Below are positions 30,894 to 41,659 of a DNA stretch of 64,000 bases, one piece after another. Both the position numbers and the translations under genes were made by a program. The DNA comes from Pseudomonas sp. MM223. GTDB lineage: Bacteria > Pseudomonadota > Gammaproteobacteria > Pseudomonadales > Pseudomonadaceae. Every line of letters starts with the position of its first letter. Position 1 is the first letter of the stretch. The notes under the pieces were generated by a model. That model was not told the DNA's origin, did not search any database, and saw only the letters and a program-made list of their open reading frames with translations. The DNA is taken from contig OX352322.1 of assembly GCA_947090765.1 (NCBI GenBank), positions 291,501-355,500 of the forward strand, read 5' to 3'.

Positions 30894-31793
30894 ATGAGCG
30901 ATTTGCCTGATACCGATTTCACCCAACGTTTCATCTTCGACGAGCGCGATGTGCGCGGCGAGTGGGTGTCTCTCGATGACAGCTACGCCGCGGTGCTGGC
31001 ACGTCACGAGTACCCGCAGCCGGTTCAGGCACTGCTTGGCGAGCTGATGGCTGCTACCGCCTTGCTAGTGGGGGCTTTGAAGTTCGATGGCCTGCTGATT
31101 CTGCAGGCGCGCTCCGAAGGGCCGATCCCGCTGCTGATGGTGGAATGCTCTGGCGATCGCGACATCCGTGGTGTGGCGCGCTACGACGCAGATCAGATCC
31201 CTGCTGACGCCACCCTGGCGCAGTTGATGCCCGACGGCCACCTGACCCTGACCATCGACCCGGTCAAGGGCCAGCGCTACCAAGGCACCGTGGACCTCGA
31301 TGGCGCCAACCTGTCGGAGTGCTTCACCAACTACTTCGTCCAGTCGCAACAGCTCAATACCCGCTTCTGGCTCAACGCCGAAAACGGCAAGGCACGTGGC
31401 TTGCTGCTGCAGCAACTGCCGCGTGACCGTCAGCCTGATGACGAAGAGCGCGAAGACAGCTGGCAGCACGTCATTGCCCTGGCCAAGACGCTCAAACCTG
31501 AAGAGTGGGCCGAGGGTAACGAAACCCTGCTGCATCGCCTGTACCACGAAGATGCCGTGCGCCTGTTCGACATCCAGCCGTTGCGCTTCAACTGCAGCTG
31601 TTCGCGCGAACGTTCCGGCAATGCGCTGGTCAGCTTGGGTGAGCAGGATGCCAAGGCGCTGGTGCAAGAGTGCGGCGGGACGGTGGAGATCGATTGCCAG
31701 TTCTGCAACCAGCGCTATTTCTTCGATGCAAGCGATGTGGCGCAACTGTTTGCCGGTGGCGGCACGGACGTGGCCTCAGAAACTCGCCACTGA
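30894..31793 (+). CDS. hslO: Redox-regulated chaperonin Hsp33
   Basis: A 299-residue chaperone switched on by oxidation. The zinc cysteines are visible as C234-x-C236 (NCSCSRER) and C268-x2-C271 (CQFC). Upstream, [20 protein letters not shown] and [13 protein letters not shown] are family landmarks. On oxidation the cysteines form disulfides, zinc leaves and the protein binds unfolding clients. No strong ribosome site is seen immediately upstream (CAGATAGCCAAAACCT). A large hairpin follows the gene. Confidence 0.94.
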   Translation: MSDLPDTDFTQRFIFDERDVRGEWVSLDDSYAAVLARHEYPQPVQALLGELMAATALLVGALKFDGLLILQARSEGPIPLLMVECSGDRDIRGVARYDADQIPADATLAQLMPDGHLTLTIDPVKGQRYQGTVDLDGANLSECFTNYFVQSQQLNTRFWLNAENGKARGLLLQQLPRDRQPDDEEREDSWQHVIALAKTLKPEEWAEGNETLLHRLYHEDAVRLFDIQPLRFNCSCSRERSGNALVSLGEQDAKALVQECGGTVEIDCQFCNQRYFFDASDVAQLFAGGGTDVASETRH

Positions 31794-31814
31794 AACGTTT
31801 AATTGCAGGGAAAT

Positions 31815-31868
31815 CTCCTGTCGAATTGCGCAAAAGCGCGGTTACGACAGGAGGGGCCTACTTTTTTT
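31815..31868 (+). terminator. Nested hairpin with T-run between hslO and pckA
   Basis: A perfect outer stem CTCCTGTCG/CGACAGGAG encloses an inner GCGCAAAAGCGC hairpin, followed 8 bp later by TTTTTTT. It may terminate hslO or act in the pckA upstream region. The spacing to the T-run is longer than usual. Confidence 0.5.
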
Positions 31869-31877
31869 GGGCGTTTC

Positions 31878-31886
31878 TGGCATAAT
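31878..31886 (+). promoter_or_regulatory. Extended -10 promoter element for pckA
   Basis: TGGCATAAT has the TGn extension and a one-mismatch -10 box, about 90 bp before the pckA start. No good -35 box was seen, which suits an extended -10 promoter. Confidence 0.4.
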
Positions 31887-31972
31887 CCGGCCACTTTTTT
31901 CGCTGTAGTAGTTTTTTCAAGACAACTACAAAACGTTTGGAGCACTCGGCCTCGGGCCGGATGGGGTATCTC

Positions 31973-33514
31973 ATGACGCAAGCCAACAACACCGTGTACA
32001 CCGACCTGAGCGTCGATGAGCTGGTAAAAGAAGCGCTGCAACGCGGTGAAGGCGTACTAGCCGATACTGGCGCACTGGTCGTAGAGACTGGTCACCGTAC
32101 TGGCCGTTCGCCGGCTGACCGTTTCATCGTCGAAGAGCCTTCCACCCAGGACGCCATTTCCTGGGGCCCGATCAACCGCAAGTTCCCGGCCGACAAGTTC
32201 GATGCCCTGTGGGACCGCGTCGAGGCGTTCAACAACGCCCAGGATCACTTCGTTTCCTACGTTCACGTAGGGGCAGCCGCCGAGCACTACCTGCCGGTGA
32301 AAATGACCACCCAGACTGCCTGGCAGAACCTGTTCGGCCGTTGCCTGTTCATCAACCCGGAGCAGTTCAACCCGGCTGGCCGCGACCAGTGGCAGGTGCT
32401 CAACGTTGCCAACTTCGTGTGCGAGCCTGAGCGTGACGGCACCAACTCCGATGGTTGCGTGATCATCAACTTCGCCCAGAAGAAAGTGCTGATCGCAGGC
32501 ATGCGTTACGCCGGCGAAATGAAAAAAGCCATGTTCTCGGTGCAGAACTTCCTGCTGCCGGCTGCCGACGTACTGCCAATGCACTGCGCGGCAAACATCG
32601 GCGAAGAAGGCGACGTAACCCTGTTCTTCGGCCTGTCCGGCACTGGCAAGACCACCCTGTCGGCCGACGAAAGCCGTTACCTGATCGGTGACGACGAACA
32701 CGGCTGGGGCGAAGGCGTTGTCTTCAACATGGAAGGCGGCTGCTACGCCAAGTGCATCGACCTGTCCGAGAAGAACGAGCCGGTCATCTGGAAAGCCATC
32801 AAGCACGGTGCAGTGCTGGAAAACGTCGTGCTCGACGCCAACAAGCACGCCGACTACACCGATGTCAGCCTGACCCAGAACAGCCGTGCAGCCTACCCGC
32901 TGGAGCACGTTGCCAAGCGTTCCGAAGCGAACCTGGGCGGCGAGCCTAACGCGGTCATCTTCCTGACCTGCGACCTGACCGGTGTTCTGCCTCCGGTTTC
33001 GATCCTGAACAACGAGCAGGCGGCCTACCACTTCCTGTCCGGTTACACCGCGCTGGTCGGTTCCACCGAAATGGGTTCGGGCGGCGGCATCAAGTCGACC
33101 TTCTCCACCTGCTTCGGCGCACCGTTCTTCCCGCGTCCGGCTGGCGAGTACGCCGAGCTGCTGATCAAGCGTATCAACGGCTTCAACTCCAAGGTCTACC
33201 TGGTCAACACCGGCTGGACCGGCGGTGGCTACGGCGTTGGCAAGCGCTTCAGCATCCCGACCACCCGTGCGGTGATCGCTGCAATCCAGAGCGGCGCACT
33301 GGTCGGTGCCGAAACCGAGCACCTGGACATCATCAACCTGGACGTGCCAAAAGTCGTCCCGGGCGTTGAAACCGAGCTGCTCAACCCGCGCACCAACTGG
33401 GCTGACAAAGCTGCCTACGACGAGGCCGCCAAAGGCCTGGCCAAGCTGTTCATCGAAAACTTCAAGAAGTTCGAAGTTTCCGACGCCATCAAGGCCGCTG
33501 GCCCGCAGCTGTAA
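31973..33514 (+). CDS. pckA: Phosphoenolpyruvate carboxykinase (ATP)
   Basis: A 513-residue enzyme that turns oxaloacetate and ATP into phosphoenolpyruvate, CO2 and ADP for gluconeogenesis. It has the kinase P-loop [13 protein letters not shown] near 220-232, upstream [15 protein letters not shown], and [14 protein letters not shown]. The start at [14 protein letters not shown] is preferred over an in-frame ATG 36 bp upstream because it matches family N-termini. Codon choice is strongly biased towards preferred GC-ending codons, suggesting high expression. A clear terminator follows. Confidence 0.95.
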   Translation: MTQANNTVYTDLSVDELVKEALQRGEGVLADTGALVVETGHRTGRSPADRFIVEEPSTQDAISWGPINRKFPADKFDALWDRVEAFNNAQDHFVSYVHVGAAAEHYLPVKMTTQTAWQNLFGRCLFINPEQFNPAGRDQWQVLNVANFVCEPERDGTNSDGCVIINFAQKKVLIAGMRYAGEMKKAMFSVQNFLLPAADVLPMHCAANIGEEGDVTLFFGLSGTGKTTLSADESRYLIGDDEHGWGEGVVFNMEGGCYAKCIDLSEKNEPVIWKAIKHGAVLENVVLDANKHADYTDVSLTQNSRAAYPLEHVAKRSEANLGGEPNAVIFLTCDLTGVLPPVSILNNEQAAYHFLSGYTALVGSTEMGSGGGIKSTFSTCFGAPFFPRPAGEYAELLIKRINGFNSKVYLVNTGWTGGGYGVGKRFSIPTTRAVIAAIQSGALVGAETEHLDIINLDVPKVVPGVETELLNPRTNWADKAAYDEAAKGLAKLFIENFKKFEVSDAIKAAGPQL

Positions 33515-33532
33515 GCTGAGCCCGCAACAAGA

Positions 33533-33559
33533 AAGCCGCCCTCAGGGGCGGCTTTTTTG
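33533..33559 (+). terminator. Rho-independent terminator after pckA
   Basis: Stem AAGCCGCC/GGGCGGCTT with loop CTCA and a run of six T, about 20 bp after the stop. Confidence 0.9.
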
Positions 33560-33587
33560 TTCCTGATTCCCGGCTCACGCGGTTTTT

Positions 33588-33702
33588 TGTAGGAGCGGCC
33601 TTGTGTCGCGATGGGCCGCGACGCGGCCCCAGGATCTCAGCGTCAATGCAGAAATTGCTGGGGCTGCGTCGCAGCCCATCGCGACACAAGGCCGCTCCTA
33701 CA
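33588..33702. repeat. REP pair, type TGTAGGAGCGGCCTTGTGTCGCGATGGG
   Basis: Two REP elements with outward tails (TGTAGGAGCGGCCTTGTGTC and its complement ending GCCGCTCCTACA) around the foldbacks GGGCCGCGACGCGGCCC and GGGGCTGCGTCGCAGCCC. Located after the pckA terminator. Confidence 0.83.
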
Positions 33703-33799
33703 GGGGATCTCGACAGGTCTTGGGAGGCGGCTCAGGCAGCGAAAGTCTGGATTTTCTGTTTCACTGTCAGCATCAATTGCGAAGACAAGAGCCAGACAG

Positions 33800-34240
33800 A
33801 TGACCGAATCCCCTCAGCGCACTGCCTTCTCCCATTTCCATCCAATCCTCACCCGCCCTTCGGACAACGACGTCAACGGCCATATCACCGGTGCTACCGT
33901 GCATGGTTTTTTCGAAACGGCTATCCATGCCTTTCTCGTCGAACAGGCCGAGGTGGACCTGCGTGACGGCGAGCTGGCGGCCTTTGTGGTCAGTTCGGCT
34001 GCGGATTTCTATGCGCTGCCGGGCTTCCCCGACGTGCTCGAAGTAGGCTTGGGGGTGACGCGCCTGGCGGGCAGTACGGTGGAGTACCGCCTGGCGCTGT
34101 TCCGCCCGGGCGAGCCGGAGGCGTGTGCGGCAGGTGTGGTGGTGCAGGTGTTCATCGAGCGCGCCAGTGGCCGGCCTGTGACGCTGCCAGAGGCGCTGCA
34201 GGTGATTCTGTCTGGCCTCGTGCTCGAACAGCAGGCATAA
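33800..34240 (+). CDS. 4HBT-type acyl-CoA thioesterase
   Basis: A 146-residue hotdog-fold protein. The N-terminal block FHPILTRPSDNDVNGHITGA has the YbgC/FadM-like D-x-D-x-x-G-H arrangement, followed by VHGFFETAIHAFLVEQAEVD. This supports acyl-CoA hydrolysis; the substrate is unknown. The start at MTESPQRTAF is chosen because the upstream in-frame region is REP sequence. The ribosome site is weak (CAAGAGCCAGACAG). It ends at a strong terminator and looks like a single-gene unit. Confidence 0.8.
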   Translation: MTESPQRTAFSHFHPILTRPSDNDVNGHITGATVHGFFETAIHAFLVEQAEVDLRDGELAAFVVSSAADFYALPGFPDVLEVGLGVTRLAGSTVEYRLALFRPGEPEACAAGVVVQVFIERASGRPVTLPEALQVILSGLVLEQQA

Positions 34241-34243
34241 AAA

Positions 34244-34270
34244 AGCCCCGCCGTAAGGGGCGGGGCTTTT
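34244..34270. terminator. Terminator between convergent thioesterase and glycine-zipper genes
   Basis: Stem AGCCCCGCC/GGGCGGGGCT with loop GTAAG, with AAAAAA before and TTTT after, so it can work in both directions. Confidence 0.85.
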
Positions 34271-34295
34271 GTTGCCAGGGCAAGGCCCTCAGGCA

Positions 34296-34775
34296 TCAGT
34301 CGCGCCAGTGGCGCTTGTGCTTGCGATGGCCGTAGTGGTGGCCACGGTCGTAGTGGCGACGGTCATCGTAGCTGCGACGGTAGCGACGATCATCATGGCG
34401 CTCGTCTTCGTCGGCCTTGTTGCCCATGTAGTTACCCAGTGCGCCACCTGCGCCACCGCCGGCTGCCGCGCCAATGTAGCTACCAGTGGTACCACCCACC
34501 GAGCGACCGACCACGTTACCACCGGCTGCGCCCAGCGCGCCGCCGATAGCGGCCTCACCGCGTTGGCGCTTGTCGGCACCCAGGGCACCGCCGGCCGCGC
34601 CGCCCAGGCCTGCACCAATGGCGCCACCGGTGCTACCACCGATGGAGTTGCCCACCACTGAGCCCAGTACCCCACCCAATGCGCCGCCAATGCCGGCCTC
34701 GGTGGTGCCGCCTGCCATGGCAACGCCGCTGAGCAAGCTGAAAGACAACAACAGAATCGAGGAGTACTTCTTCAT
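34296..34775 (-). CDS. Glycine-zipper envelope protein with His/Arg-rich tail
   Basis: A 159-residue protein of unknown function. A signal peptide (MKKYSSILLLSFSLLSGVAM, cleavage near AMA) is followed by about 90 residues of GxxxG-rich glycine-zipper sequence (GGALGGVLGSVVGNSIGGST and similar). A very basic, His/Tyr-rich C-terminus ends it (DRRHYDRGHHYGHRKHKRHW). Glycine zippers pack helices in membranes. The charged tail may bind metal, lipopolysaccharide or nucleic acid, which is only a suggestion. A longer upstream start would add 30 residues without a signal-like character. Confidence 0.78.
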   Translation of the reverse strand: MKKYSSILLLSFSLLSGVAMAGGTTEAGIGGALGGVLGSVVGNSIGGSTGGAIGAGLGGAAGGALGADKRQRGEAAIGGALGAAGGNVVGRSVGGTTGSYIGAAAGGGAGGALGNYMGNKADEDERHDDRRYRRSYDDRRHYDRGHHYGHRKHKRHWRD

Positions 34776-34934
34776 CAAGAGAGCCTCATAGGGATGACGA
34801 GGCGAATTTGAGGCTAAGCGGCGTGGCTGGCAACGGAAATCCGACGAGTAACACGAGTTGTACACAATTCTCTAAGTTACTGTATTTGCTGTGAAACTTT
34901 ATCGATTTTCGGCTGTCTGAGACCTTTATGACAA

Positions 34935-34968
34935 AGCCCTGAACCGCCACGGAACAGGGCTTTTTTTG
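34935..34968 (+). terminator. Possible Rho-independent terminator
   Basis: Stem AGCCCTG/CAGGGCT with a 13-base loop followed by seven T. It lies in the gap between divergent-looking genes on the same minus strand, so on the plus strand it has no obvious gene to end. Confidence 0.5.
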
Positions 34969-34987
34969 TTTTTACGCTGGTGCTTCA

Positions 34988-35019
34988 GGCCTCTTCGCGG
35001 GCAAGCCCGCGAAGAGGCC
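34988..35019. repeat. Single REP element, type GGCCTCTTCGCGGGCAAGCCCGCGAAGAGGCC
   Basis: A perfect hairpin of 14-bp arms (GGCCTCTTCGCGGG / CCCGCGAAGAGGCC) just after the molybdoenzyme stop codon, where it may serve as transcript end. Confidence 0.85.
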
Positions 35020-35029
35020 AACACAATAC

Positions 35030-37375
<2,346 letters not shown>

Positions 37376-37380
37376 GGCTG

Positions 37381-38211
37381 TTACGACTCCGCCGCTGGGC
37401 TGTAGACCCGCGGTGCGCTGTGCTTGGGCAAATGGATGAGGTTGAGGTTGTGCTTGCGTGCCCATTGCAGGGCAAGGCCGGTGGGGGCCGACAGGCTGAC
37501 CAGGGTCTGGATGCCGGCGCGCAGTACTTTCTGGATCAGCTCCAGGCTGCAGCGGCTGGTGACGATGGCCAGGCCGCCCTGGCTGTCGATGCCTTGGCGC
37601 AGCAGGGCGCCAATCAGCTTGTCGAGGGCATTGTGCCGGCCGATGTCTTCGCGGCCGAGCAGAAGCTCGCCATGGCGGTCCATGAACAGTGCCGCATGCA
37701 CAGCCCCGCAATGCTGGCCCAGCGGCTGAAAGGCATCGATGCGTTCGCGCAGGCCCACCAACCACTGCGCGGGCGGCAATGGCGCGCCCGGCAGCTCGGG
37801 CAGGTCCGGTAGCGCCTGTTCAAGGGCTTCTACCCCGCACAGGCCGCAACCACTGGTGCCGGCCAGCTGGCGGCGCTGGTTTTTCAGGTTCCAGAACGCT
37901 CGGCTGGAAATTTCCAGGTCGGCATACATCGCCGAACCGCTGCCGGAGAGCTTCAGGTCGTAGATTTCTGCCGTGCCTTCGACAATGCCGCTGCCCACGC
38001 TGAAGCCGACGGCGAAGTCTTCCAGGTCGGTGGGGCTGACCAGCATCACCGCCTGGTTGAGGCCGTTGTAGACAATGGCCAGGGCCACTTCTTCGGCCAA
38101 TGGCGTGCTGTCGCGTTTGGCGTCGCTAAGCTGGACGTAATCGTAGGTGTTGCTGGCGGCGGGCATGGACAAGGGCGATGAGGCCGCGCAGACCGGAGGT
38201 TTGCTGTTCAT
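37381..38211 (-). CDS. fdhD: FdhD, sulfurtransferase for formate dehydrogenase activation
   Basis: A 276-residue protein that passes sulfur to the molybdenum cofactor of formate dehydrogenases. It has the conserved TSGCGLCGVEALEQ (about 132-145, catalytic cysteine pair), ALFMDRHGELLLGREDIGRH and ALDKLIGALLRQ. It directly precedes the molybdoenzyme by 5 bp, so it likely matures that enzyme. The start at MNSKPPVCAASS is one choice; an upstream Met adds 12 residues and a downstream one removes 15, and none has a strong ribosome site. Confidence 0.9.
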   Translation of the reverse strand: MNSKPPVCAASSPLSMPAASNTYDYVQLSDAKRDSTPLAEEVALAIVYNGLNQAVMLVSPTDLEDFAVGFSVGSGIVEGTAEIYDLKLSGSGSAMYADLEISSRAFWNLKNQRRQLAGTSGCGLCGVEALEQALPDLPELPGAPLPPAQWLVGLRERIDAFQPLGQHCGAVHAALFMDRHGELLLGREDIGRHNALDKLIGALLRQGIDSQGGLAIVTSRCSLELIQKVLRAGIQTLVSLSAPTGLALQWARKHNLNLIHLPKHSAPRVYSPAAES

Positions 38212-38389
38212 CGGGGGCGCTGAATACCGGCGGCTTTCTGATAGCACAAGCCTAGGCGTGTGGGCCGGTGGCGTCTAATCGCTAGGCTCTATGCCTTGAT
38301 AGACCGCGTCGATTGGTCGCACAGGGGGCGGGAGTGGAAAAGCTGGCCTAGACTCGTGTGTCCGAGGTTTCGTCAACAAGGAGAGCGCA

Positions 38390-38830
38390 ATGAGCCTGTT
38401 CAGTTTTGTGAAGGAAGCCGGCGAGAAGTTGATCGACCTGCTGACCCCTGGCAATGCCAATGCCGAGGAGCAGCTGAAAAAACACGTGCAGGACGTTGGC
38501 CTGGGCAACCCGAACATCACCGCCACTGTAGAGGGAGACAAGATCGTCCTCAAGGGTGAAGTGGCCAGCCAGGAAGAGAAGGAAAAGATCATTCTGGCAG
38601 CGGGCAACATCAATGGTGTGGCCAGCGTGGATGACCAGATCACCGTGACCGGGCCGGTAGTGGCGGCGGCCAGGTTTGTTACGGTGAAGAAGGGCGACAC
38701 GCTGTCGGCCATCTCTGTGGTGGTTTATGGCAATGCCAACCAGTACAACAAAATCTTCGAGGCCAACAAGCCGATGCTCAAGCACCCGGACAAGATCTAT
38801 CCGGGGCAGGTGCTGCGTATTCCTGACTGA
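38390..38830 (+). CDS. BON-LysM domain protein (Kbp/YgaU-like)
   Basis: A 146-residue protein with an N-terminal BON domain (about 25-90: KKHVQDVGLGNPNITATVEG, then INGVASVDDQITVTG) and a C-terminal LysM domain (about 95-145: RFVTVKKGDTLSAISVVVYG, ending PGQVLRIPD). It resembles E. coli Kbp/YgaU, a cytoplasmic potassium-binding protein; no signal peptide is seen. It has a strong AAGGAGA ribosome site. Single-gene unit ending in a REP hairpin. Confidence 0.88.
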   Translation: MSLFSFVKEAGEKLIDLLTPGNANAEEQLKKHVQDVGLGNPNITATVEGDKIVLKGEVASQEEKEKIILAAGNINGVASVDDQITVTGPVVAAARFVTVKKGDTLSAISVVVYGNANQYNKIFEANKPMLKHPDKIYPGQVLRIPD

Positions 38831-38847
38831 TCTCTGACGCCTGTACC

Positions 38848-38880
38848 GGCCTCTTCGCGGGCATGCCCGCGAATGGGGCC
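38848..38880. repeat. Single REP element, type GGCCTCTTCGCGGGCATGCCCGCGAATGGGGCC
   Basis: A hairpin of the same kind as at 34988, with core TTCGCGGGCATGCCCGCGAA. It lies between the convergent LysM and yrfG genes. Confidence 0.83.
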
Positions 38881-39544
38881 TCACAGGCCTGCCAGTAATT
38901 CCCGGTAATCCTCGACCGCCGCAAATTCTTCGGTATCCCGCGGCCCTGCCTTGCTGTCCGGCTGGCGCACCGCCAGCAGGTGCCCCACCCCAAACCGCCG
39001 CGCACTGCGCAGTATCGCCAGCGTGTCATCAATGAACAGGCTGCGCCCCGGCTCAAAGCCGATGTCCGCCTGCAACGCATCCCAGAACTGCGGGCTTTCC
39101 TTCGGGTAGCCATAATCGTGCGAGCTTGATCAGCCGTTCGAAATACGGCGCCAGTTCCACCCGCTCCAGCTTCAGCGACAGCGAGTCGCGGTGCGCATTG
39201 GTGATCATCACCACGCGCTTGCCTGCCTTGCGGATTGCCGCCAGGAAGGTGTCGGCGTCGGGGCGCAGGGCGATCAGGTGGGCAATTTCCTGTTTCAGCT
39301 CACGGATCGGCAGGCGCAATTCGCGGCTCCAGAAATCCAGGCAATACCAGTTAAGCGTGCCGGCATTGCGCTCGAACAGCGGTTGCAGCTCCATTTCGGC
39401 CATGGCCCGGCTTACCCCGTGCAGCTCGGCATAGCGCTGGGGCAGGTGCTCCAGCCAGAAGCGGTTGTCGTAATGCAGGTCGAGCAGGGTGCCGTCCATG
39501 TCCAGCAGGACAGTATCGATGGCAGACCAGGGAATAACAGGCAT
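38881..39544 (-). pseudogene. yrfG: HAD-family GMP/IMP nucleotidase YrfG-like, frameshifted
   Basis: The N-terminal part (MPVIPWSAIDTVLLDMDGTL, HAD motif I DMDGTLLDL, motif II MITNAHR) runs to about residue 140. The C-terminal part (ADIGFEPGRSLFIDDTLAIL, motif IV) is in another frame. Removing the base at 39124 (ATCAAGCTCGCAC to ATCAAGTCGCAC) gives KSHDYGYPKES and a single protein of about 220 residues, the expected YrfG length. E. coli YrfG dephosphorylates purine nucleotides. It is divergent from nudE. A sequence error is the most likely cause. Confidence 0.84.
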
Positions 39545-39608
39545 GGGAAACTCTCGATCAGTCGGCTAGCCACGGTATAGTAACCCGTTCACGCCAAGGA
39601 GCCGCCCC

Positions 39609-40175
39609 ATGCGCCAGAAACCCACCGTCCTCAGCCGCGAAATCGTCGCCAGCAGCCGCCTGTTCCGCGTCGAAGCCGTGCAATTGCGCTTCAGCAATGG
39701 CAATGAGCGTACCTACGAGCGTTTGGTGGGCCGGGGTAACGGCTACGGCGCGGTCATGATCGTGGCCATGCTCGACGCCGAGCATGCCGTGCTGGTGGAG
39801 GAATACTGTGGCGGCACCGATGAATACGAGCTGTCGTTGCCCAAAGGGCTGATCGAACCGGGTGAAGACGTGCTGGCGGCGGCTGACCGGGAGCTCAAGG
39901 AAGAAGCCGGCTTTGGCGCACGCCAGCTGGAGCACCTGACCGAATTGTCGCTGTCGCCGGGCTACATGAGCCAGAAGATCCAGGTGGTGCTGGCCACCGA
40001 CCTGTACGAAGAGCGCCTGGAAGGCGATGAGCCAGAGCCGATGCGGGTCGACAAGGTCAACCTGCGCGAGTTGTCGGCGTTGGCCATGCACCCGCAGTTC
40101 ACCGAGGGCCGTGCTCTGGCAGCGCTTTACCTGGCGCGTGACCTGATGATCCAGCGGGGTTTGCTGGAGCTATGA
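39609..40175 (+). CDS. nudE: ADP compounds hydrolase NudE
   Basis: A 188-residue Nudix hydrolase. The Nudix box spans about 80-102: GLIEPGEDVLAAADRELKEE followed by AGF, with the REXXEE metal ligands intact. NudE hydrolyses ADP-ribose, Ap3A and NADH-type compounds. The ribosome site is AAGGAG before the ATG. Its stop overlaps the cysQ start by 4 bp, so the two genes are coupled. Confidence 0.92.
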   Translation: MRQKPTVLSREIVASSRLFRVEAVQLRFSNGNERTYERLVGRGNGYGAVMIVAMLDAEHAVLVEEYCGGTDEYELSLPKGLIEPGEDVLAAADRELKEEAGFGARQLEHLTELSLSPGYMSQKIQVVLATDLYEERLEGDEPEPMRVDKVNLRELSALAMHPQFTEGRALAALYLARDLMIQRGLLEL

Positions 40176-40991
40176 ATGACCTGCAATTGATGCACGAAGT
40201 GGTCAAGTTGGCGCTGACCGCAGGCGAGGCGATCCTGCCGTTCTGGCGTGCCGATGTGGCCGTGACCAACAAGGCTGACGATTCGCCGGTTACCGCCGCC
40301 GACCTGGCGGCGCACCGGGTGATTGCCGATGGCTTGCTGGCGCTGGCGCCGCATATTCCGGTGCTGTCCGAGGAGGACTGCAACATTCCGCTGGCCGAGC
40401 GCCAGGGTTGGAGCCGCTGGTGGCTGGTCGACCCACTGGATGGCACCAAGGAATTCATTGCCGGCAGCGAAGAGTTCACGGTCAACATCGCCCTGGTCGA
40501 AAACGGCGAGGTGGTGTTTGGCGTAGTTTCGATGCCCACCAATGGCCGCTGCTATTTCGGTGGGCGCGGTATGGGGGCCTGGCGTGCCGATGCCGGTGAG
40601 GCAGCCCAACCGATCCAGGTACGCAACGCACCCACGCAGGGCGAGCGTTTTACCGTGGTGGCCAGCCGTCGGCATTCCAGCCCGGAGCAGGAAGCGTTGT
40701 TGGCCGGGCTTGGGGCTGCGGTGGGGGAGCTGGAGGCTGGCCAATATCGGCAGTTCGTTGAAGTTCTGCCTGCTGGCTGAGGGCAGCGCAGACTGCTATC
40801 CGCGCCTGGCGCCGACTTCGCAGTGGGATACCGCAGCGGCACAGGGGGTGGTGGAAGGGGCCGGTGGCGAGGTGATCGGGCTGGACGGGTTGCCGTTCCG
40901 GTATCCGGCGCGGGAGTCGCTGCTTAACCCGTATTTCCTGGCATTGCCGGCCAATGCTGCATGGCGCCGGGCCTTTCTGAACCTGATCTGA
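40172..40991 (+). pseudogene. cysQ: 3'(2'),5'-bisphosphate nucleotidase CysQ, frameshifted
   Basis: CysQ removes the toxic sulfate-assimilation by-product 3'-phosphoadenosine 5'-phosphate. The first part has the inositol-monophosphatase-type motifs LSEEDCNIPLAE and WWLVDPLDGTKEFIAGSEEF and runs to about residue 190. From IGSSLKFCLLAEGSADCYPR to the end the reading is in the next frame. One extra base near 40736-40741 (GAGGCTGGCCAAT) explains it; the restored length is 272 residues. The gene is coupled to nudE. Probably a sequence error. Confidence 0.86.
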
Positions 40992-41047
40992 CAGGTATCA
41001 CCAGACTCTGTGGGAGTTCAGGATTTCAGCTTCGCCGCCTATATCGC

Positions 41048-41165
41048 TGGGGCCGCTTTGCGGCCCATCGCCGGCAAGCCAGCTCCCACAAGTACTGCGC
41101 AGACTCTCAGCATGGCGCTGCCCCTGTGGGGCTGGCTTGCCGGCGATGGGCTGCGCAGCAGACCC
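41048..41165. repeat. REPIN, type CGCCGGCAAGCCAGCTCCCACA
   Basis: Inverted REP pair with outer foldbacks GGGGCCGCTTTGCGGCCC and GGGCTGCGCAGCAGACCC, between convergent cysQ and thioesterase genes. Confidence 0.85.
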
Positions 41166-41203
41166 AATAGCACTATTTGACTGGCATCAGTATTTACCCG
41201 CAG

Positions 41204-41659
41204 TCAGCGGTGCAGAACGTACTGGCCGCTGAACTTCACGGCAGGCTCCTCACTCCCGGCATTGCTCACGGTGGTCTCCAGCGTCAACCGCGCCCGCCCA
41301 CGACGCTGGTACAGGGTCACGAACCGCTCCCAGGTTTTCTCATCCGGTGCCGCGCAGCGTGCCACTGCGGTGCCGGTAACCGGCAACGGGTAACTGATCT
41401 GCCCCTCCTGGATGACGATATGCCCGTCATCTATCCCCAACTCACGCAGGCGCAGGTGCAGCCAGCCCCAGCCCACCAGCACGGCGGCGCAATACAGGCT
41501 GCCGCCAAACATGGTGCTCTTGTGGTTGACGTTGGCCGCCAACGGCAGTTGCAGGCGCAGGGTGTGCTGCTGCCAATCAACCACCTCCAAGCCCATTTCG
41601 CGGGTCAGGGGGATGTCGCTGTGCAGTACAGACTGCAAATACTGGCTATCGGTGCTCAT
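41204..41659 (-). CDS. YiiD-C-type hotdog thioesterase
   Basis: A 151-residue protein. NVNHKSTMFGGSLYCAAVLV (about 43-62) is the N-H-x5-G-G motif of the thioesterase domain found at the C-terminus of YiiD and in free-standing relatives. Acyl-CoA hydrolysis is likely; the substrate is unknown. Its start overlaps the dctD stop by one base, so it may be transcribed with dctB-dctD. Confidence 0.8.
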   Translation of the reverse strand: MSTDSQYLQSVLHSDIPLTREMGLEVVDWQQHTLRLQLPLAANVNHKSTMFGGSLYCAAVLVGWGWLHLRLRELGIDDGHIVIQEGQISYPLPVTGTAVARCAAPDEKTWERFVTLYQRRGRARLTLETTVSNAGSEEPAVKFSGQYVLHR

